This document shows positions 1 to 11,790 of a DNA stretch of 64,000 bases, piece after piece (the first letter of the stretch is position 1; each line of letters starts with the position of its first letter). The notes beneath the pieces are model-generated. The model ran no database searches. It was not told the origin of the DNA and saw only the letters and a program-made list of their open reading frames with translations. The position numbers were made by a program, and so were the translations under genes. Origin of the DNA: Brachionus rotundiformis (lineage: Eukaryota > Rotifera > Eurotatoria > Ploima > Brachionidae); contig JAESIW010000207.1 of assembly GCA_016802295.1 (NCBI GenBank), positions 947,978 to 1,011,977 on the forward strand, given 5' to 3'.

Positions 1-1157
1 AATTCAGCATGTAATTATCAATTCTAAAAATTAGAAGAATGTATTAATGGTTAATTAGGTTTTTTTAAAATTTATCTATTTGCCATCTTTTAAGTAGTGT
101 CTTTAGAACCAGAAAAAAGAGATTGGCATTCGCATGCAATATTTTGATAAGATCTCTTTTATTATTTTGGACATTGGCAGAATAATGCAAAAAAGATGAG
201 ATTTAAAGTTAGAGCTGGATAATTTTTGACCAAGCTAATAAAAGTATCATATTACCAGCATGCGTTTTGACACATTTAATCCTATTTGGCAAGAGATGTC
301 AAGCTGTCAAAACGAGTTAGATTAATTAGAAAATGTTGTATAAAAAGAGATAGAGTGAGAATTTACTAGAATTAGAGAAGAGTTGGTTTTTTGATTAGGA
401 AACGGGGTCTGGCAGATTTTGACTCAAACTAGCTTCCTAGCAGACATGTTTTTAAAGTTTGTAAATCTATTTTCTTATAATATACTAAAATCAATTTTGA
501 TTATCAATTGAAATTATCGTACAACTATAAATAAATGCTAATAAATAAAAGATCTTTTAATGGCATGATTTATAGCATAACTTATTAAAGGCACATATTT
601 TGCATTTTTTATTTCTAGTTGTTCAATTTAACTTGAAGAAAATTAATTTGAAGCTTAGAAGAAGCAAAAATATAATTTATATATTGATTTTTTATATTTA
701 TATGTAGATTCTAATTAAGTCCAGACTTAAAATGTAAAACTTAATTTTTTCCACACCTGTTCAAAAATCAAAAGTATCTACTTTAATTATTAATCAAATT
801 TAGTAGGCTATTTAAGCCTAAGTGTCAATCATAAGGCTTATGCACCGACAGCGGTGCACTATTTGTCAAAATTCCCTCATTTAATTTAGAAATGGATTTT
901 TATGATTCAGATAATGGAGTCATGTATCTGGCTTAGGCAGTTTTCCCATAGGAATAGAATCTAATGACAGGATTCTGATCACCATGAATAATTCATGAAT
1001 TAGTTCACCGTAATAAAATAGGCTTTGTCTTGGTATCTAATTAGGAATCGAATTAAACAAAGAACAGTAATGGAATAGAGCTAGAGGAAGCTCATTTTTA
1101 ATGAATATTAATAAGTCAAATAGCATAGACTAAATTAGAATATATTTTATAGATAAA
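1..1157. other. AT-rich upstream region, no gene seen
   Basis: No convincing coding sequence. It holds a 10-bp inverted repeat (263-272 with 305-314) and a 7-bp perfect hairpin (841-847 with 852-858). It probably includes the promoter and 5' leader of the FEZ-type gene that follows, but no clear core element can be assigned. Confidence 0.5.
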
Positions 1158-2946
1158 ATGCTTTATGAGCCATTGAATAAGAGATATGAGTCCAAAATGC
1201 GCTACTCTATTGATGACACAGAGGAGGATATTGAAGCACCCATTGCCAAGATGGATATAGACGAGTTCTTGGACAATTTCATCAGCGACGAGAGCCTAGA
1301 CAACACGTTAAATGCCGGAAGACTGGACAATTCAAAAACTTTGGCCATTTCACTAGAGGACTTGGTACAATCGTTTGACAAAAATGTCAAAGAGTGTCTC
1401 AGAAATTATAAAAATATTGACATTGGTCAGCTAGCGCCTGTCCAAGTAAGATCTCAGGACGATCTTATAAATGAATCGCAGTAAATATTTGTTTTTTTAA
1501 AACATAATGACCATTTGATTTGGCAAGATTATTATTTTATGAATACATTTTAAAAATTTTATTAAAATTTTAAATGGATGATTATTAATTAATCAATTAA
1601 AATTAACTTAATAATTTAAGATCTTCTATAAGAGATTTATGTTCAAATTATGTTTAGTTCAGCTACTGATAGGAAAAAAATTAATTTTATTATCAAGATA
1701 ATTAGAATTAAGATCAAAAGATCATTTTTTTTTAATTATAATTTTCTTAATTCGGAAAAGCCAATTTGTTTGCCAAGATTGGTGGCAGTATTCAATTTAC
1801 ATTTTTAAAAAATTATGGTTAATTTGATAAATATAAATTAAAAAAAATAAATTTCTAAAGAATGTGGTATACTCTTACTGGCAACTTTGGAAACCTGCTG
1901 CCTATTGACTACCATTCAAAGAAGTCGTTGATAAAACAGTATCACATAGACTCGTTGAATGTCAAGAACCATCTCGAAGAGGACTATTTGACCGACGAGG
2001 GCCTATCTGAAGATGAGTTGAGCCAAAGAGACGAAGAGGATGGATTTTTGGAGTTTGAGGAAGATGACGACGAGCTAAGAGAACAATTGGATATGCATTC
2101 GATGATTTTGATCAAGGGAATTTACAATGAGTGCGACTTGGCAGAGCCATTGATCACTGCCGAGCAGGTATTGAACGAAATCGATTCAATGATGACTCTG
2201 GAAGAGGAAATTTACGACGCCACAACGCCAGATTCCGGCTTCTATGCAGCAAGCTCTTCGGCTTTATCTCCAAGCGAGGACATGTCTATTGAGTTGTCTT
2301 ATATCCAGTATATAAATGCATTTGAGAATGAGCTCAAGGCTCAAAGTGCCGGCTCATCGCCAAAAGTACAAATCAACCAGAAAAACTTGACCATACCACC
2401 TAAAGAAGACTTGGAAAAATTGAACATTTTTGAGCTGAATGGAATACTAGAGCAGGCAGAGTCTCATGTAAAGGAATTGAATGCGGTAATGGTAGAAGAG
2501 TTTGCCAAAAAAGACGAATTAGAATTTGAAAAAGAGACCAGGAATACTTTCATATCCTTGGTGACAAGTATAAATGAAAAAAGGCGACAACTTTGCATCG
2601 ATAGTTTGAATAGCACTTCCCTAATCAAAAAGAAAAACCGTAAGTCACTGAATTTGGACCTCAGTTCTTCGGTAAGAAATTCATTTTGAAATAATAATTA
2701 TTAAAATAATATTTTATTTACTTTATCAAGTATTTAACCACCGTAATACCTTTTAACAGTGAGATTGAGTATGACATACCACATATACAAATCTTAAATA
2801 AATGTAACTCAATAATTAATCTTATTAGCTGATTATTAATTTATTTTCATTATTTATTTTAAGTGCTTAAAGCAATTGATGAAAACAGTCACCAAGTACC
2901 GGAACTATTAACAAATTATATTCTTAAAGTTGTATGTCCCACGTAA
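1158..2946 (+). CDS. unc-76: FEZ/UNC-76 family protein (zygin)
   Basis: Four exons: 1158-1480, 1861-2671, 2731-2803 and 2864-2946, giving 429 aa. GT-AG borders and phases join cleanly. FEZ proteins are kinesin-1 cargo adaptors needed for axon outgrowth and bundling. Visible family blocks are SLEDLVQSFD near the end of exon 1, MWYTLTGNFG at the start of exon 2, an acidic stretch, LITAEQVLNEI, and the coiled-coil block DELEFEKETRNTF. The tail LLTNYILKVVCPT, read only after splicing the last two exons, is close to the conserved C-terminus of vertebrate FEZ1/2. The start is the first ATG of the open frame; Met14 (1197) is a possible alternative and a further 5' exon cannot be excluded. The first intron is 380 nt, the other two 59 and 60 nt. 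Family assignment is strong. Confidence 0.93.
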
Positions 2947-3456
2947 TAAAAGTCATATTTGTAAAAGTATTAGTACAATTTTTAGTTTTTAAAGATTATT
3001 GTAATTATATTAAAAAATGTTCTATCATATTTTTTTATTAAAAAAAATAATTATTTTCAATTAACACTTTGAGTGAAAATGGCATTATTCAATTACTCAT
3101 TCAACTAATCATAAAGACTGGCCAACAACTTTGCCTTTAAAAAATCTATTTTATCCTGTTTTTTTTTTTTATTTTTAAAAAATAAAAAATTTATTTAACT
3201 CATTTTTTGGTAAATTGACCAAAAAAAATTCCCATAAAACAAGATCTATAATCTAAACTACCATAAAATAACAACCCTTGATATTTGTGGTTAGAGTTTC
3301 TACTGACCTGATCTTATTTGAATAAAATTCCATTGCTAGTTTTCCAAGACATTAACTTATAATGAGTCAGTTTTCGTAAATATCAAATATATGTTATAAA
3401 AATTTCACACTTAAATATTTAAAATAGTTGTTTCTATTTTATTAAAGAATAGATTG

Positions 3457-4077
3457 TTAATTAAAAAGTTTTTTTAAGAATTTAACTTGAACAACTGAAG
3501 TGATTAAAATAGCCATGAAATTAAAAGTGGACAATAATCCGACTTTTTGATTAAGTTCTTTGGCAAAATTTGCACCAACAGTTTTTTTCTGTTTGTGGAT
3601 AATTTGGACCTCATTGACCGATTCAAACTTCATATGCATATTCTCTATTAAATCTTCCGCCAGACCGAGTGCAAATGGCATCTTCCGACCTGCTTCTTGG
3701 CGCAACGAGTCCAAGTATTTTGCGTCCACAGGTTTTATTTCAAAAAAAACAACTTTATGTGATATGGTAGAAAAGCTATTACTAAAACAAAACTTGTAGG
3801 AACCAATATGGGTGCTAACAAAGGTAAACACATCTAATTTTCGTGTTTTACTTCCTGAATACACACGGCTTTTGCCTGGAGATTCCAAAAAAAAATTTAT
3901 GTCCAAATTGCCTCCCTTCAGAACGCCATATTTGAACATGTATTCTATGGTTCGATCGAACTTGTGGTACATACAAAATTGTTCATTGTTGTCTACTTCG
4001 AATGTAAGCTTAAGCGAGGACTTGTCACTCAGACAAATATTAAATATACTTAGAAAAATAAAGATATTTTTTATCAT
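3457..4077 (-). CDS. p24/TMED family cargo receptor
   Basis: Intronless, 206 aa. p24 proteins are type I membrane proteins that cycle between ER and Golgi in COPII and COPI vesicles. The order is a signal peptide (about residues 1-17, hydrophobic, ending LSDK), a GOLD domain (about 20-115) with the paired cysteines in QFCMYHK and YKFCFSNSFST, a coiled-coil stretch, one C-terminal membrane segment (about 182-200), and a short cytosolic tail with two lysines close to the end (FLKKLFN). The block YKFCFSN.FST..HK is typical of the gamma subfamily (TMED3/TMED7). Length fits the family. The gene converges on the FEZ-type gene. Confidence 0.9.
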   Translation of the reverse strand: MIKNIFIFLSIFNICLSDKSSLKLTFEVDNNEQFCMYHKFDRTIEYMFKYGVLKGGNLDINFFLESPGKSRVYSGSKTRKLDVFTFVSTHIGSYKFCFSNSFSTISHKVVFFEIKPVDAKYLDSLRQEAGRKMPFALGLAEDLIENMHMKFESVNEVQIIHKQKKTVGANFAKELNQKVGLLSTFNFMAILITSVVQVKFLKKLFN

Positions 4078-4256
4078 TTTTTAAGCTTAAGATTTTTAAT
4101 TTAATAAGACGCCTAATTTAAAATCAACATATTGAAACAGATTTAAATTATGAGAAGAAATAAGTTTTTTTACAATATTTATTTAAATAAATTATCTATT
4201 AGTGTTAATATTTAATTAAAGATTCTTAAAATATGGGACATAAGGTGATAAATTGT

Positions 4257-4415
4257 TTAGTCAGATGATGAATATCCGTGAAAGTATCTGCGTCTATGGT
4301 ATAATCCGAAATGGTGACCGAAGTGGTTGCGCCCACCGTGGTAGTAACCATGATAGCCGTTGTACCCGCCAAAGCCTCCGTAGCCGTAATCTGGATATCC
4401 GTAGTGATAAAACAT
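4257..4415 (-). CDS. Gly/Tyr/His-rich small protein, copy 1
   Basis: A 52-codon open frame from ATG at 4415 to TAA at 4257. It is almost entirely Gly, Tyr, His, Phe and Arg, with GYG/GGY-type repeats, and ends HGYSSSD. There is no signal peptide or membrane segment. A second copy at 35992-36147 on the other strand shares the start (YHYGYPDYGYGGFGGY) and the end (HGYSS), so selection on the reading frame is likely. Function unknown. The composition resembles small Gly/Tyr-rich structural or secreted peptides of invertebrates, but homology is not shown. A TATA-like AT stretch lies upstream. Confidence 0.75.
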   Translation of the reverse strand: MFYHYGYPDYGYGGFGGYNGYHGYYHGGRNHFGHHFGLYHRRRYFHGYSSSD

Positions 4416-4419
4416 TTTA

Positions 4420-5529
4420 TTTACTTAAAGATTTAATTGTTCTTAATTGATTTATCTTATTTTGATTTTTTTTAATTTTCCACTTATATTTATTCAAGAT
4501 AATTACAAAATTAATGTTCAATCAAGCGTTTTTTTAGAAAATTAAATGAATAATAAAAAAGTTTACGTAAAATTATTTTTGATTAATCATTTAAAGTTTT
4601 ATTTATTTTTGACGTAATAAAAATTCTTCAAGGCATTTAAAATTTATTCAACTATTGATAATATAATTAGTTTTGGTAGACTGGAGAGCTTGAAGTCTTC
4701 TTTCATACTTTTAAATTATTCTACACATTGTTCATATATTTAAAATTGGTAAGACCACTAATTAAGTATGGTCAATTTACTCTTTTTATCATGCTTAAGT
4801 TTTAATCCAATTTTATATCAATAAACCATATAATTTTCTAGCTACGGAACTGCAAAAGCTACCAAAACCTAGGTTAGAATCCAATATTGAAAAATTTGTG
4901 GACAGATACAACCGAGAATTATCCAAGGGAGGTCACCAATTAGAAGGATTTAGAAGAGCATAGTATGGAATGAAATAGTCGATTTTACTAAGATCTACTA
5001 AAGAAGATAGTTAAGTTGATTCAATTATTCTACGAGAAACTCATGTAGCTGAACTAGAACCGGTAAGTCAACCAACTATAGTAGAAAAATAAGACTTAAG
5101 ATGTAAAAAAGTGAATGGAAGTAAATATTGGAAAGAGCTTGTGAAAAAGCCCTTTAATGGATACCTAAATCATTTAGGATGACATGAGGTGAAACAAAAA
5201 TTGTGAATTTATCATTCACGATGAGCAATTGCGCCAATTTAGCCACAATTAAAATGGTAAAGGCATTTTAAAGAGAAGTGAACTAACATCATTTTGTCAG
5301 TAAAAGGAAACAAAAATTCCCTCATAGAAATAAACTAAACAATAATTTACCGGTTATAAATTAATTTTTTTAGATACAAATATTTCAAAAATTTACCTAC
5401 AAAAAAATATTTGAAGTTAATAGCTTATTTAATGACTTATCTAAAAATCACTTGACTAAGACAATAAATTTATTCAGCAAAAAATTGAGAACAAATTTTT
5501 TTAAATTGGTTTATCATTTATCTAAGCAT
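4420..5529. other. gene-free stretch with possible decayed ORF
   Basis: Between about 4845 and 5210 the + strand gives protein-like runs, for example KFVDRYNRELSKGGHQLEGF, followed by several stop codons. This suggests the remains of a transposon or retroelement gene, but no family can be named. The rest is AT-rich with nothing recognisable. Confidence 0.25.
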
Positions 5530-5735
5530 TGTGAAATTCGGAACAAAATATCAAAAATGCCAAAGCTCAAGTCCATAAGGAGCAAAACATGTTCCGTGAA
5601 TTGTAGCACTAGGTAATCGTTTGTACCACCAATATCATGATTCTGCAAAACTCTGCAATAAGTCTACAAAATTCAGAATTTTATCTGCAAAAGATGTACC
5701 AGGTGTTTCAATTTACAGAGCATGTTTTATAATAC
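5530..5735 (+). repeat. dispersed repeat family A, copy 1
   Basis: Contains the family signatures AGCAAAACATGTTCCGTGAA, a GTACCACCAATAT block, ATTCTGCAAAACTCTGCAA, and a closing part with TGTACCAGGTGTTTCAA. The same order of blocks recurs at 14598-14945 and 18106-18550. Some blocks are inverted copies of each other, so the unit has a foldback (MITE-like) character. No coding capacity seen. Confidence 0.75.
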
Positions 5736-6178
5736 TATAAACAAAATTTTATTTCTATTAAGACAGCTGCTGTTCTTAACCTGACAATAGTTAATAGCTG
5801 AATTTGAGAATTTTGTCAAATCTGTTTGGAAAAGGCTTTTATTTTCTGAAGTTGGTTTACTCGAAGTTTTTCTTTGATGATAGTTATACTGATAATGTGA
5901 AAGACACAACCTTTTAAAAAATGCCTCAACCCATAATTCAATTGTATCCCAAAATTTAACAGATTTGAAATTTAACAGGAATTACTAACATGACATTTTG
6001 GAATCAATACAGGGATGAAATGCCAAGACTAGCAAGATTTGCACTAGTAAAATTAAACATTCTTGTTTGAAGTGCTTTTTAGAAAGATTTTTTTTAAATT
6101 AATAACAAAAATTTATTAATATAAAAAAAAGTAGCAATAAAAAAATGACAAATATTTTAAAAAAAAAGGGGTGCAAAT

Positions 6179-6436
6179 TTATTGAAACCAGAATTTTACA
6201 CAAGACCATCTACCGACCATGTCTTTTTCTACAATTGAAAGGAAAACTCCAAGATTATGACGCTCACGCATTGTAGCTTCTACTTTAATCACACGATTCC
6301 AAGTCTCGAGGGCATTATTTGTTGACGCATATCCTTCAAACCAACCTTTTAACGATGTAGTCCATTCAGAAGAAAAGTAAAGGAAATTGTTCAAGCAATC
6401 AAAAGAAGGTACAAAAGAGTCAGAATAAGAAGACAT
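6179..6436 (-). mobile_element. MULE-type transposase fragment
   Basis: An 85-codon frame with the pattern TNNALETWNRVIK followed by MRERHNLGVFL. It resembles the region after the catalytic core in MULE-family transposases and related host genes (N.lE.wNr.iK, then T.reR..l..fl). Neither catalytic core nor zinc finger is present, so this is a fragment. The assignment rests on pattern memory only. Confidence 0.45.
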
Positions 6437-6716
6437 TGTTTAGTAACTTCACATTTTGTTAGTCCTTTTTATACATTTGGTCAGTAAGAGGATATTAATT
6501 AGTCCGAATAAAAATAATTAATTTGTCATTATCAATTATTTGAAATAGTCTTCATTTTCACAACTTAGTCATGAATTCTATAAATAAGTCTTAAAATTAC
6601 GAGTTTTGTCAATTAGTATTTTAATTTATCCTTTTTTAATTAATTTAGTCCAATAAACATAATATTTGTCAGTAAATTCTATAAATTAGTCTATACTTTG
6701 ATTTAGTCCGCTTCTT

Positions 6717-7421
6717 TTCAGCATTTTCATAAATGACATACCTAAAAGAAATAAGACAAATAGCCAATACTCTCTTCGTTATGCGGATGACTTGGCTACC
6801 TTTTTTATTTTTAAAAAGAAAGGTAATCTCGAAAGTTTAATTAATAAGTACTTAAAAGAAATTGAAAAATGGCTTTTCAAATGGAAAATGAAAATGTCTG
6901 TTGAAAAGTCATGCTAGACGATCTTTGAAAAAAACTCTAGGAAAAAAACTAATCTTGATCTAAAATTATATGAAAACAGTTTAAATCTAAAAGAAAAAGT
7001 TAAGTTCTCAGGAATTACATTAGACTCAAAACTCACATTTAGTTTAATGGTGGATGAGATAAAAGAGCGCTGTAACTCAAGACTAAATATTATTAAATAT
7101 CTATCGAACAAAAAATGGGGCCTTAAACCCAAAACATTAGGAAATCTATATAAATCCTTAATAGGATCAATTCTCGATTATTCTTTTCCTTGTTTAAATT
7201 CATTCACAGAAACCAACATTAAAAAATTACAAGTGATTCAAAATTCAGCAGTTAGATCCATCTTGAAACTAAAATATGATACTCCCTCCAGCATAATGCA
7301 TCACGAGGCCTTTAATAAACTTGATTTATTAACAGTCTCGAATCGACTGTTTGAGTTGAGTGAGAGATATGTTAGGGCAGGACTGAGAAGGAGCCTTAGC
7401 TCGATACAGATATACAAATAA
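6717..7421 (+). pseudogene. LINE reverse transcriptase fragment (jockey-like)
   Basis: One frame runs from FINDIPKR through the reverse-transcriptase catalytic motif YADD (in SLRYADDLATFF, about 6766-6800) to LKVQNSAVRS-type thumb sequence near 7240. It is broken by one in-frame TAG at 6915-6917. The part before the YADD region is missing, which fits the 5' truncation usual for non-LTR retrotransposons. No flanking duplication was found by eye. Confidence 0.8.
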
Positions 7422-7797
7422 ATAAACACAATTTAATTCTGTCAGTCCCTAAAATAGTAGCCTTATTCTTTTATTGTTAATTCAAATCTAATCCAGGGTT
7501 GCTAGAAGATATTCGAATGCTCTTAATTAACTAGCCAAAATAAACTTAACATTTATTTGGAAGATTTTTTTTGTTCTAAATTCAGTATTTTATGTAACAA
7601 TCATATGCCTAAATTGTGAATGTCCAACAATAACAATAAACTAGTCAACAATGTACCGGCAATATATTTATTTCTTTAAATAGAAACAAAATACTTCAAA
7701 AATTGACCAACAAAAAAACAAAATTAAAAATAACAAAAACAAATTGGTTCTATTTAAAATATTTCCAAATAAAGCAAGAAAAAACTGATTGACTGAC
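7422..7797. other. intergenic / 3' flank of orphan gene
   Basis: AT-rich. On the - strand a polyadenylation-like AATAAA lies near 7661-7675, suitable for the orphan gene ending at 7798. Nothing else recognised. Confidence 0.4.
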
Positions 7798-9640
7798 TCA
7801 CTGGGCGACATTTGTCTCACCATAACTAGTGCCATTAGCTGCACCATTAGTCCCACCACTATTTGCCATCTTTAAATCATTGTTACACTTTTTAATCAAA
7901 ACCTTTCCATACTCAAGACTCTTTTTCAAATCGTTTATCTCAGTGAACACGTCTGTCATCGCCTCTGGCAATATTTTCACCTTCTTTCTCTTCTTCTTGC
8001 GCCTAATGGTGGTCGAATAGAGCAGCTCTTTTAACTTTTGGTGATATGACTCGCACACAGTTACCAACTTGCCCAAATTGAACAGCAAATACGAGTGAAA
8101 TTTTGGATAGCATTCGCCGGCTTTGTGCTGATTGAGCAGCTTGTCCACCTCGCTGAATATAAGTATGTACTTAGCCTGTCTCTTGTTGATCCATTTGACA
8201 ATTCTCTCCTTGACCAGCTCGTCCAGAGAGTCCTCTTGGTCGACCCGGTTGAGCAAATAGCGGTTGAGGGCGTCGATGCCCTTCGAGTAGCTCTCGTGGG
8301 TCTTGAACGACTTGGAGGCGGCCGGCACCGGCTGACACTCGCCGCTCTCCTTGTCCATCTTGTCCTCGTGGTTCCTGCAGAACTCGTTGAAGCTCGGTAT
8401 GGTCAGATCGGCCTCGGCGGCCGCCTTCTCCCCGCCACTGTTCTCATCGTTGCTGCACTCGCTGTTCCACATGTCCTCCTCGTCGGCGTTGCTCGTCCGC
8501 GTCCTCTCGCACTTGTTTATGTAGCGTCTAATCGACATGCCAATCTCTGGTATCAAGCTAATCAAATGGTTGTTCATGTCGAGCAGATCGTACATGCCGG
8601 CGTATCGGTCCTGCGAGTTTATCAATCGACGGTACTCGAATATGTTCGCTTGGAGCCGTTTGGAGCATTCGTATCTGATGAACGCTTTGCTTTTGTTGAA
8701 CAAACGTTTGGTCTTGCGGTGGTTGTTTTTGCACGTGTAGTCTCGTTCGTGTTCGACTATGATCGAGTTGAGCTCGTCAAGTAGCGAGTCGTACTCGTTT
8801 AGCAGTCGGATCAACGAGCTAAATTGAATTTTAAGCGCGTCGCTACACTCGAGCATGTGAACGCGTTGAATGTAGCATTGGCAAAATTGTTTGTAGTATT
8901 TGATGAATACGTTCATTTTTTCCATGACCGATTTGGACTTGAGTTCGATGAGCTCGCGTTCGCGCATTATGTTCAGGTCTTGTTCGGCGTCGCACTCGTC
9001 GCCGACAGGGTCAAGGTCGGCTCTGCGCTTCGGCTGGGCGTAGTGCACGGGCGCCGACTTGATGTAGCTGGGCCGCGGCTGGCTGTGGTAGACGGGCGGC
9101 GGCCGCGCGTACACGTTCGACTGGTAGGACTGGTAGTAGACGGTCTGAGGCGGCTGGGCCGGCGGGTAGTAGTAGACGGGCGGCGGAGGGGGGTTGTTGG
9201 CGTAGAAGGAGGGGTTGGCGAAGAGAGGGCCGGCCGGCTGGGCCTGGTAGAAGTAGTTGACCGGCTGGTGTGGCGGCGGCGGTGCGCAGGCCGGTTCTTC
9301 TTGCGCCGGCTCTTGTTTCACCACCGCATTGAGCAGCTGGGCCGGCCTGTTCGACGACAGTATCTCCTTGAGCAGCTTCTCGGCCTTGGCCGCGATCTCG
9401 AACACGCTGTCCTCGCCCTTGGCTGCTGCGTTGGACGCACTTTTAAACAAAAATTATCTCATTAGTCCTCGGCTAAAGCAAAAAAGTCTGCTAAATGAGA
9501 AGAAAAAGCTCAGCATCTGTTCGACAAAAGATACTGGGTATGTGTGTTTAACTAAAGAACAATTAGATCTTAGGCTATTAACCCTAGATTTATCGGCTAG
9601 GATGAAAACAGTCCTGTTTTTACACAGGCGTTGTTTTCAT
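7798..9640 (-). CDS. orphan protein with Pro/Tyr-rich N-terminus and helical core
   Basis: The large exon is 7798-9439. Its open frame has no ATG near its 5' end, and a plausible acceptor (AAAAG) ends at 9440. A 17-nt first exon at 9640-9624, beginning MKTTP and followed by a GTAAAA donor, joins in phase across a 184-nt intron to give 552 aa; this first exon is an inference. About residues 55-150 are Pro/Tyr/Gln-rich low complexity (PPPPPVYYYPP). A charged, helix-rich region follows with several Cys (about 170-320), then an acidic linker, a second helical region, and a basic stretch near 505 (RRKKKRKKVK) that could be a nuclear localisation signal. Codon use is GC-rich compared with its surroundings. 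I do not recognise the family. Confidence 0.7.
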
Positions 9641-10590
9641 TTTTCAAATCAGACAAAAAAATGGTCGATAGTCAATTTATTAAATAGTTAGTACACGCGT
9701 GCAAAGGACCTCTAATTTTTTTTATTTAAAAATTAATCTTTGGCCGTCCTAGCTTTTTTTCTTCCCAGTCAAGCTACTCGGTCGAGTAGCTTGCAGTCCT
9801 CGGCTTCATAATTATTTAAAGTTAATTACTCCATCTAAATCAATCAATTAAGTAGTGTCTGCTGCTGCTGTGTGTGTGTGTCTGGCTGGGTTTGTTGCTT
9901 TGTCAATGCTCAGCTTGTTATCTTCTAAGTGAACTAATTTTGTATTTTGGATGCTGAATGAATGGTCTTTTTATATAAATATTTTAGTGAAGCACACGTT
10001 TGATAAACTCCTAGTCAAGTGAATTTTTCAATTCGGCTTTTGAAACTGGATGAAGTCCTAATCTCGTAATTTATTATTTATATATATATATATATGTATA
10101 TTCATTATACATTATAAATGAATATATGCATATATGTGTTGTGTATGATTGATGAATGAATGATGTATGAGCGAGCTGAGAGAACGCTTGAATCGTGCAA
10201 TATTTCGTTTCGATTCGAGCTATACCCCCGCCCTCCCCTCCAGAATTTTTCTTATTCGTTTACAATGCGACCAAAAAAGTGTCTCATTCGGTACATAAAC
10301 AATTTCTAGTTTACAAAGCCGCCCCGCCATTCACCCAACCTAATTCATTATTGTCATAATGCTTTTATATTTGTAGCGTTTATTTTTAATAAATAATTTA
10401 ATAAAAATTTTAATTAATGTTTATTTAGTCTTTATTCTAGTAAAGTGACATGATCAGACTGTTATAAATGTATTTTTTATATTAAAGACCTCTTAGGACC
10501 TGATGGTTTTAACAGGATTAATAATATTAATAATAATAATTGCCACGCTTTTGCGTCAGATCTACCAAGTCTAGATCTACTAGACCTTAT
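9641..10590. promoter_or_regulatory. upstream region of orphan gene
   Basis: No coding sequence seen. It holds a short CTG/TG-rich run near 9860-9885, an AT-dinucleotide run near 10080-10100, and a relatively GC-rich block around 10224-10345 that may be a promoter or 5' leader for the minus-strand orphan gene. The role is inferred from position only. Confidence 0.3.
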
Positions 10591-10594
10591 ATTT

Positions 10595-11190
10595 TAGTCC
10601 TTCAAAATTCTATCCAATTAATAATAATTGGTTCCAATCACCAACAGCTCTATTTGTAAAAAAATTGTATCTTGGCAAACAGTTTTTTATTAGTTCTCTT
10701 CTCAATCTGTATCGATCTTCTCTTATATTAAACCCATACTTTTTTTTAAATCACAGGTTATAAGTTAATTCAAGTCAAGTCAATGACTTAACTTTTGTAA
10801 AAAATTCAAAAAAAAAATCCAACTAATGAATTTAGTTGTAATGAAAATTTTTGTGACTTTCTGTGACTTATAAACAAGTCTGATTAGACCCATTTTTACT
10901 TCCCATCGAGTCGCTATATTTATACCATCTCAAGTATGTCTATATCTTTCTTCAGGTACGGATTCCATACTGAAACAGCATATTTAAGATTTGGGTCGAA
11001 CAAGACTTGTGTAAATTTTTTTATACTGAAGATATTATGGTTGTTAAAACGATTTAAATTTTTTCCTAGAATTCTGTTTGCTCTTGCCGATGACGCACTT
11101 ATTAGTTTACACCATTTCATATCACTCTTTATTATGACTCTCAGATCTTTCTGCTCTCCAGTTTCGGTTAACTTTTTGTTATAAAATAGT
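10595..11190 (-). pseudogene. LINE reverse transcriptase C-terminal fragment
   Basis: Read on the - strand, the upstream part gives KSDMKWCKLISASSARANRI, then LNRF, LFDPNLKYAVSVWNPYLKK and DILE. These correspond to the thumb region of jockey/CR1-type reverse transcriptases. After frame breaks, FNIREDRYRLRRELI and FFTNRAVGDWN match the usual C-terminus of such ORFs. Several frame breaks show it is dead. It is a different sequence from the fragment at 6717. Confidence 0.75.
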
Positions 11191-11199
11191 CCGTTTTTG

Positions 11200-11790
11200 G
11201 ATTTTTTCTGCCAATATGCATCACTTCACATGTTCTGTCAAAAATACCAGGCTTTTTTAGACGTTTCTAAAAATCAGTTTCTCATCATTACCTTCTCTGA
11301 TCAAGTATAATCAGTTATAATCAGTTCTATTTATCGTTCAAGGTTTAGGAAAAGTTTTTAAGTCAATTATATCAAATTAAATTAAATTAATTATTGAGTA
11401 AAAATATACAAATAATATTAAATACCATTTGTAGCCTTTAGCGAATTTAAATATTTTTGCTTACTCATTCGAAGCCTCTTTTACTTTTCTTAATTTATCT
11501 ATGGCAAAACAGAATTAATTTACTTTTTTGTCATCAAATAGACGGAATGACAGATTTGACAAGCTTAATACCTAGATTTTAAATAGTAGTAAAACTTTTA
11601 CTTTATTTAAAGGAAATAAATCAAATTTTTAAATCAATTGATTAAATAAAAAAATAATGATATTAAGATATAGTAAATTAATTGCGACTTAATTCTTAAA
11701 AAACAAACATAACACTTTAAAGTACCTTTGGATGGACTAATTAATTTAAAATTTAAATTAAGCTTGATTTAAATGTTTACTTGTAGCTAT
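11200..11790. other. AT-rich, nothing recognised
   Basis: No open frame, repeat family member or RNA gene was recognised here. Confidence 0.4.

Noticed and set aside
841..858. Hairpin TGCACCG...CGGTGCA as a histone-type or RNA element
   Set aside because: The stem is only 7 bp, does not match the histone stem-loop, and no histone gene is near.
8095..8784. Long + strand open frame opposite the orphan gene
   Set aside because: It is the antisense shadow of the GC-rich minus-strand exon; its translation is Leu/Val/Arg-biased with no family features.
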